DNA from: Elioraea rosea
Lineage (GTDB): Bacteria; Pseudomonadota; Alphaproteobacteria; Acetobacterales; Acetobacteraceae
NCBI RefSeq assembly: GCF_007644105.1
Contig: NZ_VFAC01000007.1
Coordinates: 1 to 64,000 of the forward strand
Length of the DNA stretch: 64,000 bases
Direction of reading: 5' to 3'
The notes below the pieces were generated by a model that saw nothing but the letters and a program-made list of their open reading frames with translations, was not told where the DNA came from and searched no databases. Every line of letters begins with the position of its first letter. Within the stretch, counting starts at the first letter, position 1. The translations under genes were made by a program, and so were the position numbers. Shown one piece after another: positions 1-9,295 of the stretch.

Positions 1-2
1 CC

Positions 3-836
3 CCGGCCGACGCGACCGCCCAGGCCGCCGCGGCACGTGCGGTCGCCGGCTTGATCGAGGCGGCGTTCGAGGCGGCCGAGCCCCCGCCGACGCTTGCCGA
101 GCTCGCCGAGCGCACGGGCTACTCGGCCTTCCACCTGCTCCGGCTGTTCAAGGCGCAGACGGGGCTCACCCCGCGCGCCTATGCCGAGGGCCTCCGCGCA
201 CGGCGCCTCGGCGAGCGGCTGGCGCGCGGGGAGGGGGTGGTCACGGCCGCCTTCGCGGCGGGCTATGGCAGCCTCCGCGGCGCCTATGCGGCGACAGGCG
301 GGATCACCCCGGGCCGCGCACGCCGGGGCGGGCAGGGAGAGACCATCCGCACCGCCTTCGCCGAGACGCGCTTCGGCCCGCTTCTCGTCGGCGCCACCGG
401 CCGCGGCGTCTGCTTCATCGGGTTCGCCGAGCCGCGGGCGGCGCTTCTCGCGGATCTGCAGCGACGTTTCCCGAACGCGACGGTCGCCGAGGACGACGCG
501 ACGCTTGCGGGCCATGTGCAGGCGGTGCTGGCCTATCTCGAGGCGCCGCGCGCCGGGCTGGCCTTGCCGCTCGACCTTCAGGGAACCGCCTTCCAGAAGC
601 GCGTGTGGGACGCGCTGCGCGCCATTCCGCCGGGCGAGACCCGCACCTACAGCGAGGTGGCCGCCTCGCTCGGCCGGCCAGATGCCGTGCGCGCCGTCGC
701 CACGGCCTGCGCACGCAACCCCACATCGCTCGTCGTGCCCTGCCACAGGGTGATCGGCAAGGACGGGGGCCTGCACGGCTATCGCTGGGGGCTTGCCCGC
801 AAGCGCGCCCTGCTCGCGGCCGAGGCGGGGGACTGA
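3..836 (+). CDS. ada: Ada-type bifunctional regulator / O6-alkylguanine-DNA methyltransferase (5' truncated by window edge)
   Basis: Repairs O6-alkylguanine by transferring the alkyl group to its own cysteine, and as Ada regulates the adaptive response. The visible 277 residues hold an AraC-type helix-turn-helix (FHLLRLFKAQTG) followed by the methyltransferase domain. That domain ends with the PCHRV active site (Cys codon at 741-743) and a GLHGYRWG segment. The frame is open to the first base and the residues before the TTG at 51 align with the linker of E. coli Ada. The gene therefore starts upstream and the N-terminal zinc/phosphotriester domain is not seen. A DMT transporter follows 7 nt after the stop. 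Confidence 0.93.
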   Translation, partial: PADATAQAAAARAVAGLIEAAFEAAEPPPTLAELAERTGYSAFHLLRLFKAQTGLTPRAYAEGLRARRLGERLARGEGVVTAAFAAGYGSLRGAYAATGGITPGRARRGGQGETIRTAFAETRFGPLLVGATGRGVCFIGFAEPRAALLADLQRRFPNATVAEDDATLAGHVQAVLAYLEAPRAGLALPLDLQGTAFQKRVWDALRAIPPGETRTYSEVAASLGRPDAVRAVATACARNPTSLVVPCHRVIGKDGGLHGYRWGLARKRALLAAEAGD

Positions 837-843
837 TGCCCGG

Positions 844-1713
844 GTGAACATCCTCCTCTTCGCGGTGACGTCCGTGCTCTGGGCGCTCGGCTGGGCGGCG
901 ATCAAGATCCAGGTGGCGATCGGACCGGCAGGCCCGGCCGTCGCCTGGCGGCTTCTTCTCGCCGGCACGATCCTGCAGCTCTGGCTCCGCGGCACCGGGC
1001 GGCACAAGGGCTTCGCCTTGCGCGACCTGCCCTTCGTCGCCATCCAGGGGCTCGGGCTGTTCGCCATCAACAACCTCGTCTTCTACGAGGCTGTGACGTT
1101 CATCGCCTCCGGCCTCGTCGCAGTCATCGTGGCCATGGTGATCCCGCTGAACGCGATCGGGCTACGGCTCGGCTTCGGCCTTCCCATCCGGCCGGCGGTG
1201 ATCCTCGGCGCCGCCGTCGCCGCCTCGGGGCTCGCGCTCGTCTTCGCTCCGGAATGGTCGATGCTCGCCGAAGCCGGCGCCTGGCGCGGCGTCGCGCTCG
1301 GCATCGGCGGCTCCTTCGTCGTCGCCTCTGCCAACATGGCGGCGGTGCGCAACGCCCGCGCGCGGCTGCCGACTCTCGCGGTGATCGCTGACGGGCTCGT
1401 AATCGGCGGGGTGTTCGCAGCGATCGTCTCGGTGCTGCGCGGGCAAGGGCTTGCCGTCCCGCTCAATGCGGCGTGGATCGCGGCGCTGGTGTTCCAGGCG
1501 CTGCTCGTCTCGATCCTCTCCTTCTTCTGCTACTTCACGTTGCAGACGCGCATCGGCGCGGACCGCGCGGCGTATGTGCTCGTGGTCGTTCCGGTGCTGT
1601 CGCTCGCGCTGTCCTCGGTGCTGGAGGACTATCGCTGGTCGGTGCTCGCGGTGATCGGTGCCGGTCTCGTCGCGCTCGGCAACGCCATCGCGCTCGCCCC
1701 GCGCCGCGTCTGA
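844..1713 (+). CDS. EamA-family DMT transporter
   Basis: Inner-membrane drug/metabolite transporter of 289 residues with about ten hydrophobic segments arranged as two EamA repeats. A conserved start (LWALGWAAIKIQVAIGPAGP) and the YEAVTFIASGLVAVIVAM segment are visible. I chose the GTG at 844, which begins VNILLFAV at the first membrane helix. An earlier start at 793 would lie inside ada and add a non-hydrophobic tail. The gene is probably co-transcribed with ada. The substrate cannot be inferred; family members export amino acids and metabolites. Confidence 0.88.
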   Translation: MNILLFAVTSVLWALGWAAIKIQVAIGPAGPAVAWRLLLAGTILQLWLRGTGRHKGFALRDLPFVAIQGLGLFAINNLVFYEAVTFIASGLVAVIVAMVIPLNAIGLRLGFGLPIRPAVILGAAVAASGLALVFAPEWSMLAEAGAWRGVALGIGGSFVVASANMAAVRNARARLPTLAVIADGLVIGGVFAAIVSVLRGQGLAVPLNAAWIAALVFQALLVSILSFFCYFTLQTRIGADRAAYVLVVVPVLSLALSSVLEDYRWSVLAVIGAGLVALGNAIALAPRRV

Positions 1714-1740
1714 GTTATTGCGCCAGCGTGCCGGGCGGCG

Positions 1741-1770
1741 TTGACAGCCCCGCTGGGTGGGGACCACACT
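1741..1770 (+). promoter_or_regulatory. candidate sigma-70 promoter of nadC
   Basis: A perfect TTGACA (1741-1746) is followed after 18 nt by CACACT (1765-1770), a 3/6 match to the -10 box. It lies in the 93-bp gap before the nadC start. The -10 element is weak, so this is a candidate only. Confidence 0.3.
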
Positions 1771-1806
1771 GATCATACGCATACGAACAATCAGGGGAGC
1801 GCGGGC

Positions 1807-2649
1807 GTGCTGGAATGGCCTTCGGTGCATCGGATCATCGCCGCCGCCTTCGCAGAGGATGTCGGGGCGATCGACCTGACGAGCGAGACGGTCATCCCCG
1901 CCGAGGCGCGCGCCACCTTCGTTCTCCGCACCCGTGAGACCATCGTCGTCTGCGGCATCGACGTCGCCGAGGCGGTGTTCCGCAGCCGTGCACCGCAGTG
2001 CGGCTTCGAGGCCGGCGCGAAGGACGGCGCGAAGGTCGAGAAGGGAACGGTGCTCGCAACCGTCACCGGCCCCGCCCGCGCTCTGCTGACGGCCGAACGC
2101 ACGGCGCTGAACCTGCTTTCCCACATGTCAGCGGTCGCAACCGTGACGCGCCGCTATGTCGAGCGCATCGAGGGAACGAAGGCGCAGCTGATCGACACGC
2201 GCAAGACCACGCCCGGCCTGAGGGCGATCGAGAAGCACGCGACCAGCGTCGGCGGGGCGCGCAACCACCGGCTCGACCTCGCCGGCGGCATCATGATCAA
2301 GGACAACCACATCTCCGTCTGCGGCTCGATCGCCGCCGCCGTCGCCCGTGCCCGCGCCACCGCCCCGGTTCTGACCAAGATCGAGGTGGAGTGCGACAGG
2401 CTCGACCAGGTGAAGGAAGCGGTCGAGGCGGGGGCGGACGTGATCATGCTCGACAACATGAAGCCGCCGATGCTCGCCGAGGCGGTGGCGATGGTGGCGG
2501 GCCGCGTGCCGCTCGAGGCTTCCGGCGGTGTCAACCTCGACACGATCCGCGCGATCGCAGAGACGGGGGTGGACTTCATCTCCGTGGGCCGGATCACCCA
2601 GGGCGCGCCGCCGGTCGATATCGGCCTCGACGCGACGATCGAGGCCTGA
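1807..2649 (+). CDS. nadC: nicotinate-nucleotide pyrophosphorylase (carboxylating), quinolinate phosphoribosyltransferase
   Basis: Converts quinolinate and PRPP to nicotinate mononucleotide, CO2 and pyrophosphate in de novo NAD synthesis. The product has 280 residues, the usual length. It shows the phosphoribosyltransferase motifs DTRKTTPGLR, the HRLDLAGGIMIKDNH loop, and a C-terminal barrel with VIMLDNM and LEASGGVNLDTI. I chose the GTG at 1807 because AGGGGAG lies just upstream and the protein then begins VLEWPSVHRII. The TTG at 1741 would add 22 unlikely residues. nadA and nadB are not adjacent. A LOG-family gene follows 3 nt after the stop. Confidence 0.95.
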   Translation: MLEWPSVHRIIAAAFAEDVGAIDLTSETVIPAEARATFVLRTRETIVVCGIDVAEAVFRSRAPQCGFEAGAKDGAKVEKGTVLATVTGPARALLTAERTALNLLSHMSAVATVTRRYVERIEGTKAQLIDTRKTTPGLRAIEKHATSVGGARNHRLDLAGGIMIKDNHISVCGSIAAAVARARATAPVLTKIEVECDRLDQVKEAVEAGADVIMLDNMKPPMLAEAVAMVAGRVPLEASGGVNLDTIRAIAETGVDFISVGRITQGAPPVDIGLDATIEA

Positions 2650-2652
2650 GGG

Positions 2653-3210
2653 ATGGGAGCGGTCTGCGTCTTCGCCTCGGCCAATGATACGCTCGCGGCG
2701 TCGCTGAAGCAGGCGGCGGAGGAGGCGGGGGCTGGCATCGCGCGGCTTGGCCATTCGGTCGTCTATGGCGGGTCCTCGCGCGGCCTGATGGGGGCGGTGG
2801 CGCGCGGCGCGGTCTCGGCCGGCGGGCGCGTCGTCGGCGTCATGCCGCGCCACCTCGCGGGGCGCGAGCGCGCGGCGATCGACATCGCCGAGATCCACCT
2901 CGTCGACACGCTCGCGCAACGCAAGCAGCTGATGGCCGATCTCGCTGACATCTTCCTCGTGCTTCCGGGCGGCGTCGGCACGCTCGACGAGGCGCTCGAG
3001 ATGATCACGTGGTACGACGTCGGGCTGAGCCGCAAGCCGGTGCTGTTCGTCGATGTCGAAGGGTTCTGGCGCGACTTCGCGCAGATGATGGCCGGGCTCA
3101 AGGCCCGCGGCGTGCTGCGCGCAGACATCGAGGGGGCGTGGAGCGTGCTGCCCGACGTGCCGAGCGCGCTCGCGGTGATCGCGTCCTCGTTCGCCCCGCG
3201 CGCGGCGTGA
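2653..3210 (+). CDS. LOG-family protein (TIGR00730), nucleoside 5'-monophosphate phosphoribohydrolase
   Basis: A 185-residue Rossmann-fold protein of the LONELY GUY / lysine-decarboxylase-like family. It has the signature PGGVGTLDEALEMITW and an upstream SSRGLMGAVARGA loop. The PGGxGTxxE motif is diagnostic. Characterised members hydrolyse cytokinin ribotides or other nucleoside monophosphates to base and ribose-5-phosphate. They are often misnamed lysine decarboxylase. The start is 3 nt after nadC, so the two are probably one operon, consistent with nucleotide salvage. Confidence 0.9.
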   Translation: MGAVCVFASANDTLAASLKQAAEEAGAGIARLGHSVVYGGSSRGLMGAVARGAVSAGGRVVGVMPRHLAGRERAAIDIAEIHLVDTLAQRKQLMADLADIFLVLPGGVGTLDEALEMITWYDVGLSRKPVLFVDVEGFWRDFAQMMAGLKARGVLRADIEGAWSVLPDVPSALAVIASSFAPRAA

Positions 3211-3242
3211 GGCGGCCGAGAGATGACTGGGAGAGAGGGAGA

Positions 3243-4235
3243 ATGAACATGCCGGTGCAACGTCGACTTCTCCTCGGTGCGGCCGCTGCCGCGCCGGCCA
3301 TTCTCGCCGCGCGCGGCGCCGGCGCGCAGGAGGCGATGCGGATCACGCTCGCGGGCGGCTCGGTCGGCGGCGCGTGGAGCGCGATCGGCAACGCGATCGG
3401 CGAGAGCATCCGCCGTGCCGTGCCGGGCTCCTCCTTCAGCTACGAGCCGGGGCGCGATGCAGCGAACGTACTTCTGGTCTCACAGGGGCGGGTGCAGCTC
3501 GGCATCGCACATGCGCAGATCGCGTTGCGCGCCATCAAGGGCGAGCCGCCCTTCGACCGGGCGATGCCGAACGTGCGCGCCGTGAGCCTGATCGACAGCG
3601 AGGCGGCTTGGCAGGCGCTCGTGCGCGAGGGCGGGCCGGTCTCCTCGATCGAGGAGATCGCGCAGAAGCGCGCGCCGGTGCGCGTGACGGCGAACCTCCG
3701 CGGCACGCTGATGGCGCTCGCGACCGAGGAGGCCTTCGCCGCCGCGGGCGCGCCCTTCGCGCAGATCGAGCGCTGGGGCGGCAAGACGCACTACGTCGCC
3801 TGGAACGACGCGCTCGACATGCTGAAGAACAACCAGGCCGACATCATCACCAACGTCGTCGACTTCCCTTCGCGCCAGGTGATCAACGCAACGCGCGAGA
3901 TGCCCGTGCGCATGCTGAAGCTCGGGCCCGAGGTCGTGGCGAAGGTGAACGAGCGGCTCGGCTCGACGCCGGTGACGATTCCGGCCAATTCCTACCCGTT
4001 CCAGCCCGAGGCGCTGAACACGTTCCGCGCCCATGTCATCCTGCTCACCTCCGCCGACGTGCCGGAGGCGACGATCGAGACGATCGTGAAGGCGATGATC
4101 GCCAATTTCGACGCGATCAAGCGCAGCCACGCCACAATGGCGCGGCTCGAGCCGAAGGCGCTACCCGACACGGGCGGCGTGGGGCTGCACCCCGGTGCGG
4201 CGAAGGCCTACCGCGCAGCGGGGCTGCTCGCCTGA
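3243..4235 (+). CDS. TAXI-family TRAP transporter solute-binding protein
   Basis: Periplasmic substrate-binding protein of 330 residues. It starts with an export signal (QRRLLLGAAAAAPAILAARG, cut near GAGAQE) and then the TAXI-type opening RITLAGGSVGGAWSAIGNAIGE. The twin arginine makes Tat export possible. The ATG at 3243 has a GGGAGAGAGGGAGA ribosome site just upstream; the longer open frame from 3009 only reads through the previous gene. The fused TRAP permease follows at once. TAXI proteins bind organic acids such as glutamate or 2-oxoglutarate, but the ligand here is unknown. Confidence 0.92.
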   Translation: MNMPVQRRLLLGAAAAAPAILAARGAGAQEAMRITLAGGSVGGAWSAIGNAIGESIRRAVPGSSFSYEPGRDAANVLLVSQGRVQLGIAHAQIALRAIKGEPPFDRAMPNVRAVSLIDSEAAWQALVREGGPVSSIEEIAQKRAPVRVTANLRGTLMALATEEAFAAAGAPFAQIERWGGKTHYVAWNDALDMLKNNQADIITNVVDFPSRQVINATREMPVRMLKLGPEVVAKVNERLGSTPVTIPANSYPFQPEALNTFRAHVILLTSADVPEATIETIVKAMIANFDAIKRSHATMARLEPKALPDTGGVGLHPGAAKAYRAAGLLA

Positions 4236-4303
4236 GCATCGTCGCCCGGTTCGGGCCAGGCAACAGGCGGGAGCTTCCACCGGCGGAGGCTGCCGCCGTC
4301 GCC

Positions 4304-6133
4304 GTGCTCGGAACCGGACTCTCGAGCTGGATGCTGGCGCTTGCGCTGGGCTGGGAGAGCGACCGCAACGCAACGCTCTTCGCCTTCCTCGGCACGGTGC
4401 TCGCGCTCGGCTTCCTCACGGTCACAGGCAATGCCCTGAGGCCAAAGGGGCGATCCTGGTTCGCGAACGGGCTCGCCGCGCTCTCGCTCGCCACCTGCGG
4501 GTATTTCGTCTGGATGGCGCCGAAGCACGCGCTGCGCTGGCCGATGGTGAGCCCGCTGTCGGACGCCGACATGATCGCGGCGGTCCTGCTCTGCCTTCTT
4601 GTCCTCGAGGCGACGCGGCGGACGATCGGGCTCACCCTCTGCATCCTGGTCGCCGGGTTCCTCGCCTACGCCGTCTGGGGCCATCACGTGCCCGGCTCGT
4701 TCTCGCACCGGCCGCTAACGCTCACCGAGATCGTCGATCATCTCGTCTTCACGACGAACGGGCTGATCGGCCCCGCGCTTGCGGTCGCGGCGTTCCTCGT
4801 CTTCGTGTTCGTGCTGTTCGGCGCGGTGCTCGACAGGCTCGGCGGCGGGGATTTCTTCCATGATCTCGCAGGCGCCCTGGTCGGCCGCCAGGCGGGCGGG
4901 CCGGCCAAGGTCGCGGTTGTCTCCTCTGCGATGTACGGCACCATCTCAGGCTCGCCAACGGCGGACGTGGTGACGACCGGAAGCCTCACCATCCCGATGA
5001 TGAAGCGCCTTGGCTACGCGCCGGCCTATGCCGGCGGGGTCGAGGCGGCGGCCTCCGCGGGCGGCGCGATCCTGCCGCCCGTCATGGGCTCTGCGGCGTT
5101 CCTGATGAGCGACTTCACGGGCATCGCGTATGCCGACATCGCCTTCTCCGCGATCACCATCGCGGTGCTCTATTACGTCGCGGTGTTCTACCAGGTGCAT
5201 GCGCGCGCGGTGCTCGACGGGCTTGGCGCGTTCGAGAAGGCGGGGCCGCGCGTGGTGGAGGTGATGCGCCGCGGCTGGTGGTTCCTCGTGCCGATCGCGG
5301 CGATGGTCTGGCTCGTCGTCTCGGCCGACAGGCCTGTCTATGGCGGCGGCATCGCCGTGCTGCTCGCCGGGGCGATGGCGGTGGTGATGACGCGCGACCC
5401 GCTGCGCGTTGCCCGCGCGCTGTTCGAGGCGGCGCAGGACGGCGCGCGCCGTGCCGCACCGGTGGGCATCGCCTGCGGCGTGGCGGGTCTCGTGGTCGGC
5501 ACGCTCACCATCACCGATCTCTCCGGCAAGTTCTCCTCCCTGCTGTTCGGCTTCGCGCCGAACCAGATCCTGTTCGTGATGCTGATCACGGCGGGGGTGA
5601 CGCTGCTTCTCGGGATGGGCATGCCGACGCCTGCCGTCTATGTGCTCGCCGCCGTGCTTGCCGCGCCGGCGATGATCAATCTCGGCGTGCCGGTGCTCGC
5701 AGCGCACCTCTTCGTCGTCTACTTCGCCTCGATGAGCGCGATCACGCCGCCCGTCGCGGTCGCTGCCTTCGCCGCCGCCTCGATCGCCCAGGCAGACCCG
5801 ATCCGCATCGGGCTGATCGCCTGCCGCCTCGCGGTCGCTGCCTTCGTGCTGCCGTTCTGCTTCGTGTTCCGCCCCGGCCTGCTTCTGGTGGGCGAGCCGA
5901 TCGTCGTCCTCTGGGCGGTGTTCGTCACGCTCTGCGGCGTGGTGTCCCTCGCCGCAGGGTTCGAGGGCTGGCTTGGCCGCCGGCTCGCACCCGGGCAGCG
6001 CGCGGTACTGATCGCCGCGGGCCTCACCCTCGTGGCGCCCGACTGGCGGGCGGATGCGGCGGGCCTCGGCCTTCTCGCGCTCGCGCTCGCCTGGGTCAGG
6101 CTCGACCGTGCGGGGGAGAAGCTCCGCGCGTAG
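4304..6133 (+). CDS. fused TRAP transporter permease (4TM/12TM)
   Basis: Sodium-coupled secondary transporter in which the small DctQ-like and large DctM-like subunits are one polypeptide, typical of TAXI-TRAP systems. It has many hydrophobic helices and conserved stretches such as SGSPTADVVTTGSLTIPMMK, AGGAILPPVMGSAAF, and LGMGMPTPAVYVLAAVLAAP. The start is uncertain. There is no ATG in the expected place; the GTG at 4304 gives 609 residues. The frame is open back across the stop of the binding-protein gene (CTG at 4232), so a start overlapping that gene is also possible. Confidence 0.88.
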   Translation: MLGTGLSSWMLALALGWESDRNATLFAFLGTVLALGFLTVTGNALRPKGRSWFANGLAALSLATCGYFVWMAPKHALRWPMVSPLSDADMIAAVLLCLLVLEATRRTIGLTLCILVAGFLAYAVWGHHVPGSFSHRPLTLTEIVDHLVFTTNGLIGPALAVAAFLVFVFVLFGAVLDRLGGGDFFHDLAGALVGRQAGGPAKVAVVSSAMYGTISGSPTADVVTTGSLTIPMMKRLGYAPAYAGGVEAAASAGGAILPPVMGSAAFLMSDFTGIAYADIAFSAITIAVLYYVAVFYQVHARAVLDGLGAFEKAGPRVVEVMRRGWWFLVPIAAMVWLVVSADRPVYGGGIAVLLAGAMAVVMTRDPLRVARALFEAAQDGARRAAPVGIACGVAGLVVGTLTITDLSGKFSSLLFGFAPNQILFVMLITAGVTLLLGMGMPTPAVYVLAAVLAAPAMINLGVPVLAAHLFVVYFASMSAITPPVAVAAFAAASIAQADPIRIGLIACRLAVAAFVLPFCFVFRPGLLLVGEPIVVLWAVFVTLCGVVSLAAGFEGWLGRRLAPGQRAVLIAAGLTLVAPDWRADAAGLGLLALALAWVRLDRAGEKLRA

Positions 6134-6136
6134 CGC

Positions 6137-7570
6137 TCACGGCATCACGGCGACGCGCAGCGCATTCGTCGTGCCCGATTCCCCGAACGGTACGCCCGCG
6201 ATCACCACGATCTCGTCTCCCTGCTTCAGGAACCCCTCCTGCGAGGCGATGCGCAGGCTCTTCGAGACCGTCTCGGTCATGGAATGGACATCGGCCGTGA
6301 CGACGGGGTGGACGCCCCAGGTCACGGCGAGGCGCCGCGCCGTCGTCATGCGCGGGGTGAGGCCGAGGATCGGCGCGTCGGGCCGCTCGCGCGCCATGCG
6401 AAGCGCGGTCGATCCGCTCATCGTGAAGGTCGCGATCGCCTCGGCCCGTATGGTGGAGGCAACCTGGCGCGCCGCGGCGGTGATCGCATCGGCCGTCGAA
6501 TGCTCGGGCGGGTTCCGCGTCGCCTCGACGATCTCTCGCCAGGTCGGGTCCGCTTCGACGCGGGAAACGATTCGGTCCATCATCGCCACCGCCTCGCGCG
6601 GGAAGGAGCCTGCCGCGCTCTCCGCCGACAGCATCACCGCATCGGCCCCGTCGAACACCGCGGTGGCGACGTCGGAGGCCTCGGCGCGCGTCGGCGTGGG
6701 GGCGGAGATCATGCTCTCGAGCATCTGCGTCGCGACGACCACTGGCTTACCCGCGCGCCGGCACGCCTTGACGATGCGCTTCTGCGCGAGCGGCACGGCC
6801 TCGGGCGGAAGCTCCACGCCGAGATCGCCGCGCGCGACCATCACGCAGTCAGACAGCGCGACGATCTCGTCCAGCGCGTCGAGCGCGCCGGGCTTCTCGA
6901 GCTTGCTCATGATCCAGGCGCGGTCACCGATGATCTTCCGTGCCTCGGCGACGTCCTCCGGCTTCTGCACGAAGGAGAGACCGACATACTCGACGCCGTT
7001 GTCGAGAGCGAAGGCGAGGTCGCGCTTGTCCTTCTCGGTCAGCGCCGGGATCGGCAGCGTCACGTCGGGCACGTTGACGCCCTTGCGGTCCGACACCGCG
7101 CCGCCGACGACCACTTCGGTCTCGAGATGGTCCGCCCGCGCGCGCGTCACGCGCAGCCGGACCTTGCCGTCGTCGATCAGCAGCGTCGAGCCGATGCCTG
7201 CCGAGCCGATGATCTCGGGGTGCGGGAGCGAGACGCGCGTGCGGTCTCCCGGAACGGGGGAGAGATCGAGCCGGAAGCTCTGCCCGGTCTGGAGCTGCAC
7301 GCGCCCGCCGCCGAACGTGCCGACGCGGAGCTTCGGGCCCTGGACATCGACGAGCACGCCGATCGGCCGGCCAGCGCGCTTCTCAATCCCGCGGATCGTG
7401 TTCAGCCGCGCGAGATGATCCTCGTGCGTGCCGTGGCTGAAGTTCAGGCGGAACACGTCGGCTCCTGCCTGGAACAGCGCCTCGATCACCTCCGGTGTCG
7501 AGCTCGCCGGGCCGAGCGTGGCAACGATCTTGGTGCGGCGGTGCCGCCTCAGCGCGGGTTTCTGTCGCAT
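6137..7570 (-). CDS. pyk: pyruvate kinase
   Basis: Makes pyruvate and ATP from phosphoenolpyruvate at the end of glycolysis. It has 477 residues, the normal length. Motifs include TKIVATLGPASS at the N-terminus, FRLNFSHG, the active-site WIMSKLEKPGAL (Lys and Glu kept), MVARGDLGVELP, and ATQMLESMI with TRAEASDVATAV. The C-terminal allosteric domain contains TMSGSTALRMARERP. It lies 13 nt downstream of the glycerate 2-kinase gene on the same strand, the classic alphaproteobacterial glycerate-to-pyruvate pair. Its end faces the TRAP permease end 3 nt away. Confidence 0.97.
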   Translation of the reverse strand: MRQKPALRRHRRTKIVATLGPASSTPEVIEALFQAGADVFRLNFSHGTHEDHLARLNTIRGIEKRAGRPIGVLVDVQGPKLRVGTFGGGRVQLQTGQSFRLDLSPVPGDRTRVSLPHPEIIGSAGIGSTLLIDDGKVRLRVTRARADHLETEVVVGGAVSDRKGVNVPDVTLPIPALTEKDKRDLAFALDNGVEYVGLSFVQKPEDVAEARKIIGDRAWIMSKLEKPGALDALDEIVALSDCVMVARGDLGVELPPEAVPLAQKRIVKACRRAGKPVVVATQMLESMISAPTPTRAEASDVATAVFDGADAVMLSAESAAGSFPREAVAMMDRIVSRVEADPTWREIVEATRNPPEHSTADAITAAARQVASTIRAEAIATFTMSGSTALRMARERPDAPILGLTPRMTTARRLAVTWGVHPVVTADVHSMTETVSKSLRIASQEGFLKQGDEIVVIAGVPFGESGTTNALRVAVMP

Positions 7571-7583
7571 GAGTCTCCGGAAC

Positions 7584-8873
7584 CTATCGGGGGGCGATGA
7601 GGATGGCGCGGATGTCGTTGACGTTGGTCAGCGTCGGCCCGGTTACGACAAGGTCACCGGTGCCTGAAAACAGGCTGTAGCTGTCGAAGCCGGCGGCGAG
7701 GGCGGCCGCGTCGAGGCCTGCGGCGCGGGCGCGGGCGATCGTGTCGGGGGTGACGATCGCGCCGGCGGCATCCTCCGTGCCGTCGATGCCGTCGGTGTCG
7801 CCGGCGATCGCCCAGATGCCTGGCGTGCCCTTCAGCGCGAGCGCGAGGCCCACGAGAAAGGCGGTGTTGCGCCCGCCGCGCCCGGCGGGGCCGGAGCCGA
7901 TCGTCACCGTCGTCTCGCCGCCCGAAAGCAGCACGCAAGGCGGTTTCGCGGGCGTGCCATGCGTGGCGCAGGCCAGCGCGATGCCGGCCATCACGGTGCC
8001 GACGATGCCGCTCTCGCCCTCGATCGCATCGCCGAGGATCAGCGGCGCGAGCCCGTGCGCGCGCGCGGCCTCGGCTGCCGCCTCGAGCGCCATCTGCGGC
8101 GTGGCGATCATGTGGAACGCGGCGCGATCGAGCCGCGGGTCGCCCGGCTTCGGCGTCTCCTCCTCCGCGCGCATCAGGTGCGCGGCCACCGCATCGGGAA
8201 GCGCGATGGCGTATTTCGCGACGAGCGCGCGCGCATCGGCGAAGCTCGTGGGGTCGGCGACGGTCGGGCCGGAGGCGATCACCGCCGGGTCGTCGCCCGG
8301 CACGTCGGAGATCGCGAGGGTGACGATGCGCGCAGGCGCCGCTGCCGCGGCGAGCCGTCCGCCCTTGATCGCGGAGAGGTGTTTCCGCACCGCGTTCATC
8401 TCGTGGATCGTCGCGCCGGAGGCGAGCAGGGCGCGGTTCACCGCCTGCTTGTCCTCCGCTGTCAGGCCGGGCGCGGGAAGCGACATGAGCGCCGAGCCGC
8501 CACCCGAGATGAGCGCGATGACGAGATCGTCCTCGCCGAGACCGCGCACCGCCTCGAGGATGCGCCGCGCCGCCGCCTCGCTCCGCGCGTCCGGCACGGG
8601 GTGGCGCGCCTCGAGCACGGCGATGCGCTTCGTCGGCACTGCATGGCCGTCACGCGTGACGACAACGCCTTCGACGGAGCCCTGCCACGCCTCCTCGAGA
8701 ACCGAGGCCATCAGCGCGGCCGACTTGCCCGCGCCGATCACCACCGTGCGCCCCTTCGGCGACGCGATTCCGGCGAGCGCCTTCGGCAACACACGCCGCG
8801 GGTCGGCCGCGGCGACCGCGCCATCGAACATGGCCCTCAGCGCCGCTCGCGCCGCAGCGTCCGTCACCTCCAC
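7584..8873 (-). CDS. gckA: glycerate 2-kinase (MOFRL family)
   Basis: Phosphorylates D-glycerate to 2-phosphoglycerate, linking glyoxylate, serine or tartrate breakdown to glycolysis. The 429-residue protein has the GckA/TtuD layout. An N-terminal domain carries VVIGAGKSAALMA and ALISGGGSALMSLPAPG. A C-terminal MOFRL domain carries VLLSGGETTVTI, GRGGRNTAFLVGLALAL and AGDTDGIDGTEDAAGA. It heads a two-gene operon with pyk. Also called ttuD or hydroxypyruvate reductase in older annotations; the kinase assignment is the better supported one. Confidence 0.94.
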   Translation of the reverse strand: MEVTDAAARAALRAMFDGAVAAADPRRVLPKALAGIASPKGRTVVIGAGKSAALMASVLEEAWQGSVEGVVVTRDGHAVPTKRIAVLEARHPVPDARSEAAARRILEAVRGLGEDDLVIALISGGGSALMSLPAPGLTAEDKQAVNRALLASGATIHEMNAVRKHLSAIKGGRLAAAAAPARIVTLAISDVPGDDPAVIASGPTVADPTSFADARALVAKYAIALPDAVAAHLMRAEEETPKPGDPRLDRAAFHMIATPQMALEAAAEAARAHGLAPLILGDAIEGESGIVGTVMAGIALACATHGTPAKPPCVLLSGGETTVTIGSGPAGRGGRNTAFLVGLALALKGTPGIWAIAGDTDGIDGTEDAAGAIVTPDTIARARAAGLDAAALAAGFDSYSLFSGTGDLVVTGPTLTNVNDIRAILIAPR

Positions 8874-8972
8874 GCCCGGAAACCTCCCTCATCCCAGCTC
8901 GGCGCGGGGAGTATGGCGAAGACCGTCCCGGCGCGCCATGTTGAGGGTCAGGTGTGTCACAGGAGGCGAGAC

Positions 8973-9287
8973 ATGGCCGCACCCGAATTCGACGACGCGA
9001 CGCGCACGGCGCTCGAGGCCGCTGCCTTCCGCCGGCTCGTGCAGCATTTCCGCGAGAGGTCGGACGTGCAGAACATCGACCTGATGAACCTCGCGGGCTT
9101 CTGCCGGAACTGCCTCTCGAAGTGGTACCGCGCGGCGGCCGAGGAGAAGGGCCTGGCGCTGACCTATGACGAGGCGCGCGAGATCATCTACGGCATGCCG
9201 TACAAGGAGTGGCAGGCGCTGCACCAGAAGGAGGCGTCGGCTGAGCAGCTCGCCGCCTTCGCCGTCGCCCAGCCGAAGGACCATTGA
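8973..9287 (+). CDS. DUF1244 family protein
   Basis: Small soluble protein of 104 residues, almost all of it the DUF1244 domain common in alphaproteobacteria. It includes the conserved core DLMNLAGFCRNCLSKWY (a C-x2-C pair) and the YGMPYKEWQ motif. No function is established. The ATG at 8973 is preceded by a perfect AGGAGG at 8961-8966. The next gene begins at or just after its stop, so the two are likely co-translated. Confidence 0.92.
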   Translation: MAAPEFDDATRTALEAAAFRRLVQHFRERSDVQNIDLMNLAGFCRNCLSKWYRAAAEEKGLALTYDEAREIIYGMPYKEWQALHQKEASAEQLAAFAVAQPKDH

Positions 9288-9295
9288 GCGCCGGC

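Noticed and set aside
2653-3210. Lysine decarboxylase annotation for the LOG gene
   Set aside because: PGGxGTxxE is the LOG family signature; the old name is a known misannotation, and there is no PLP-binding motif.
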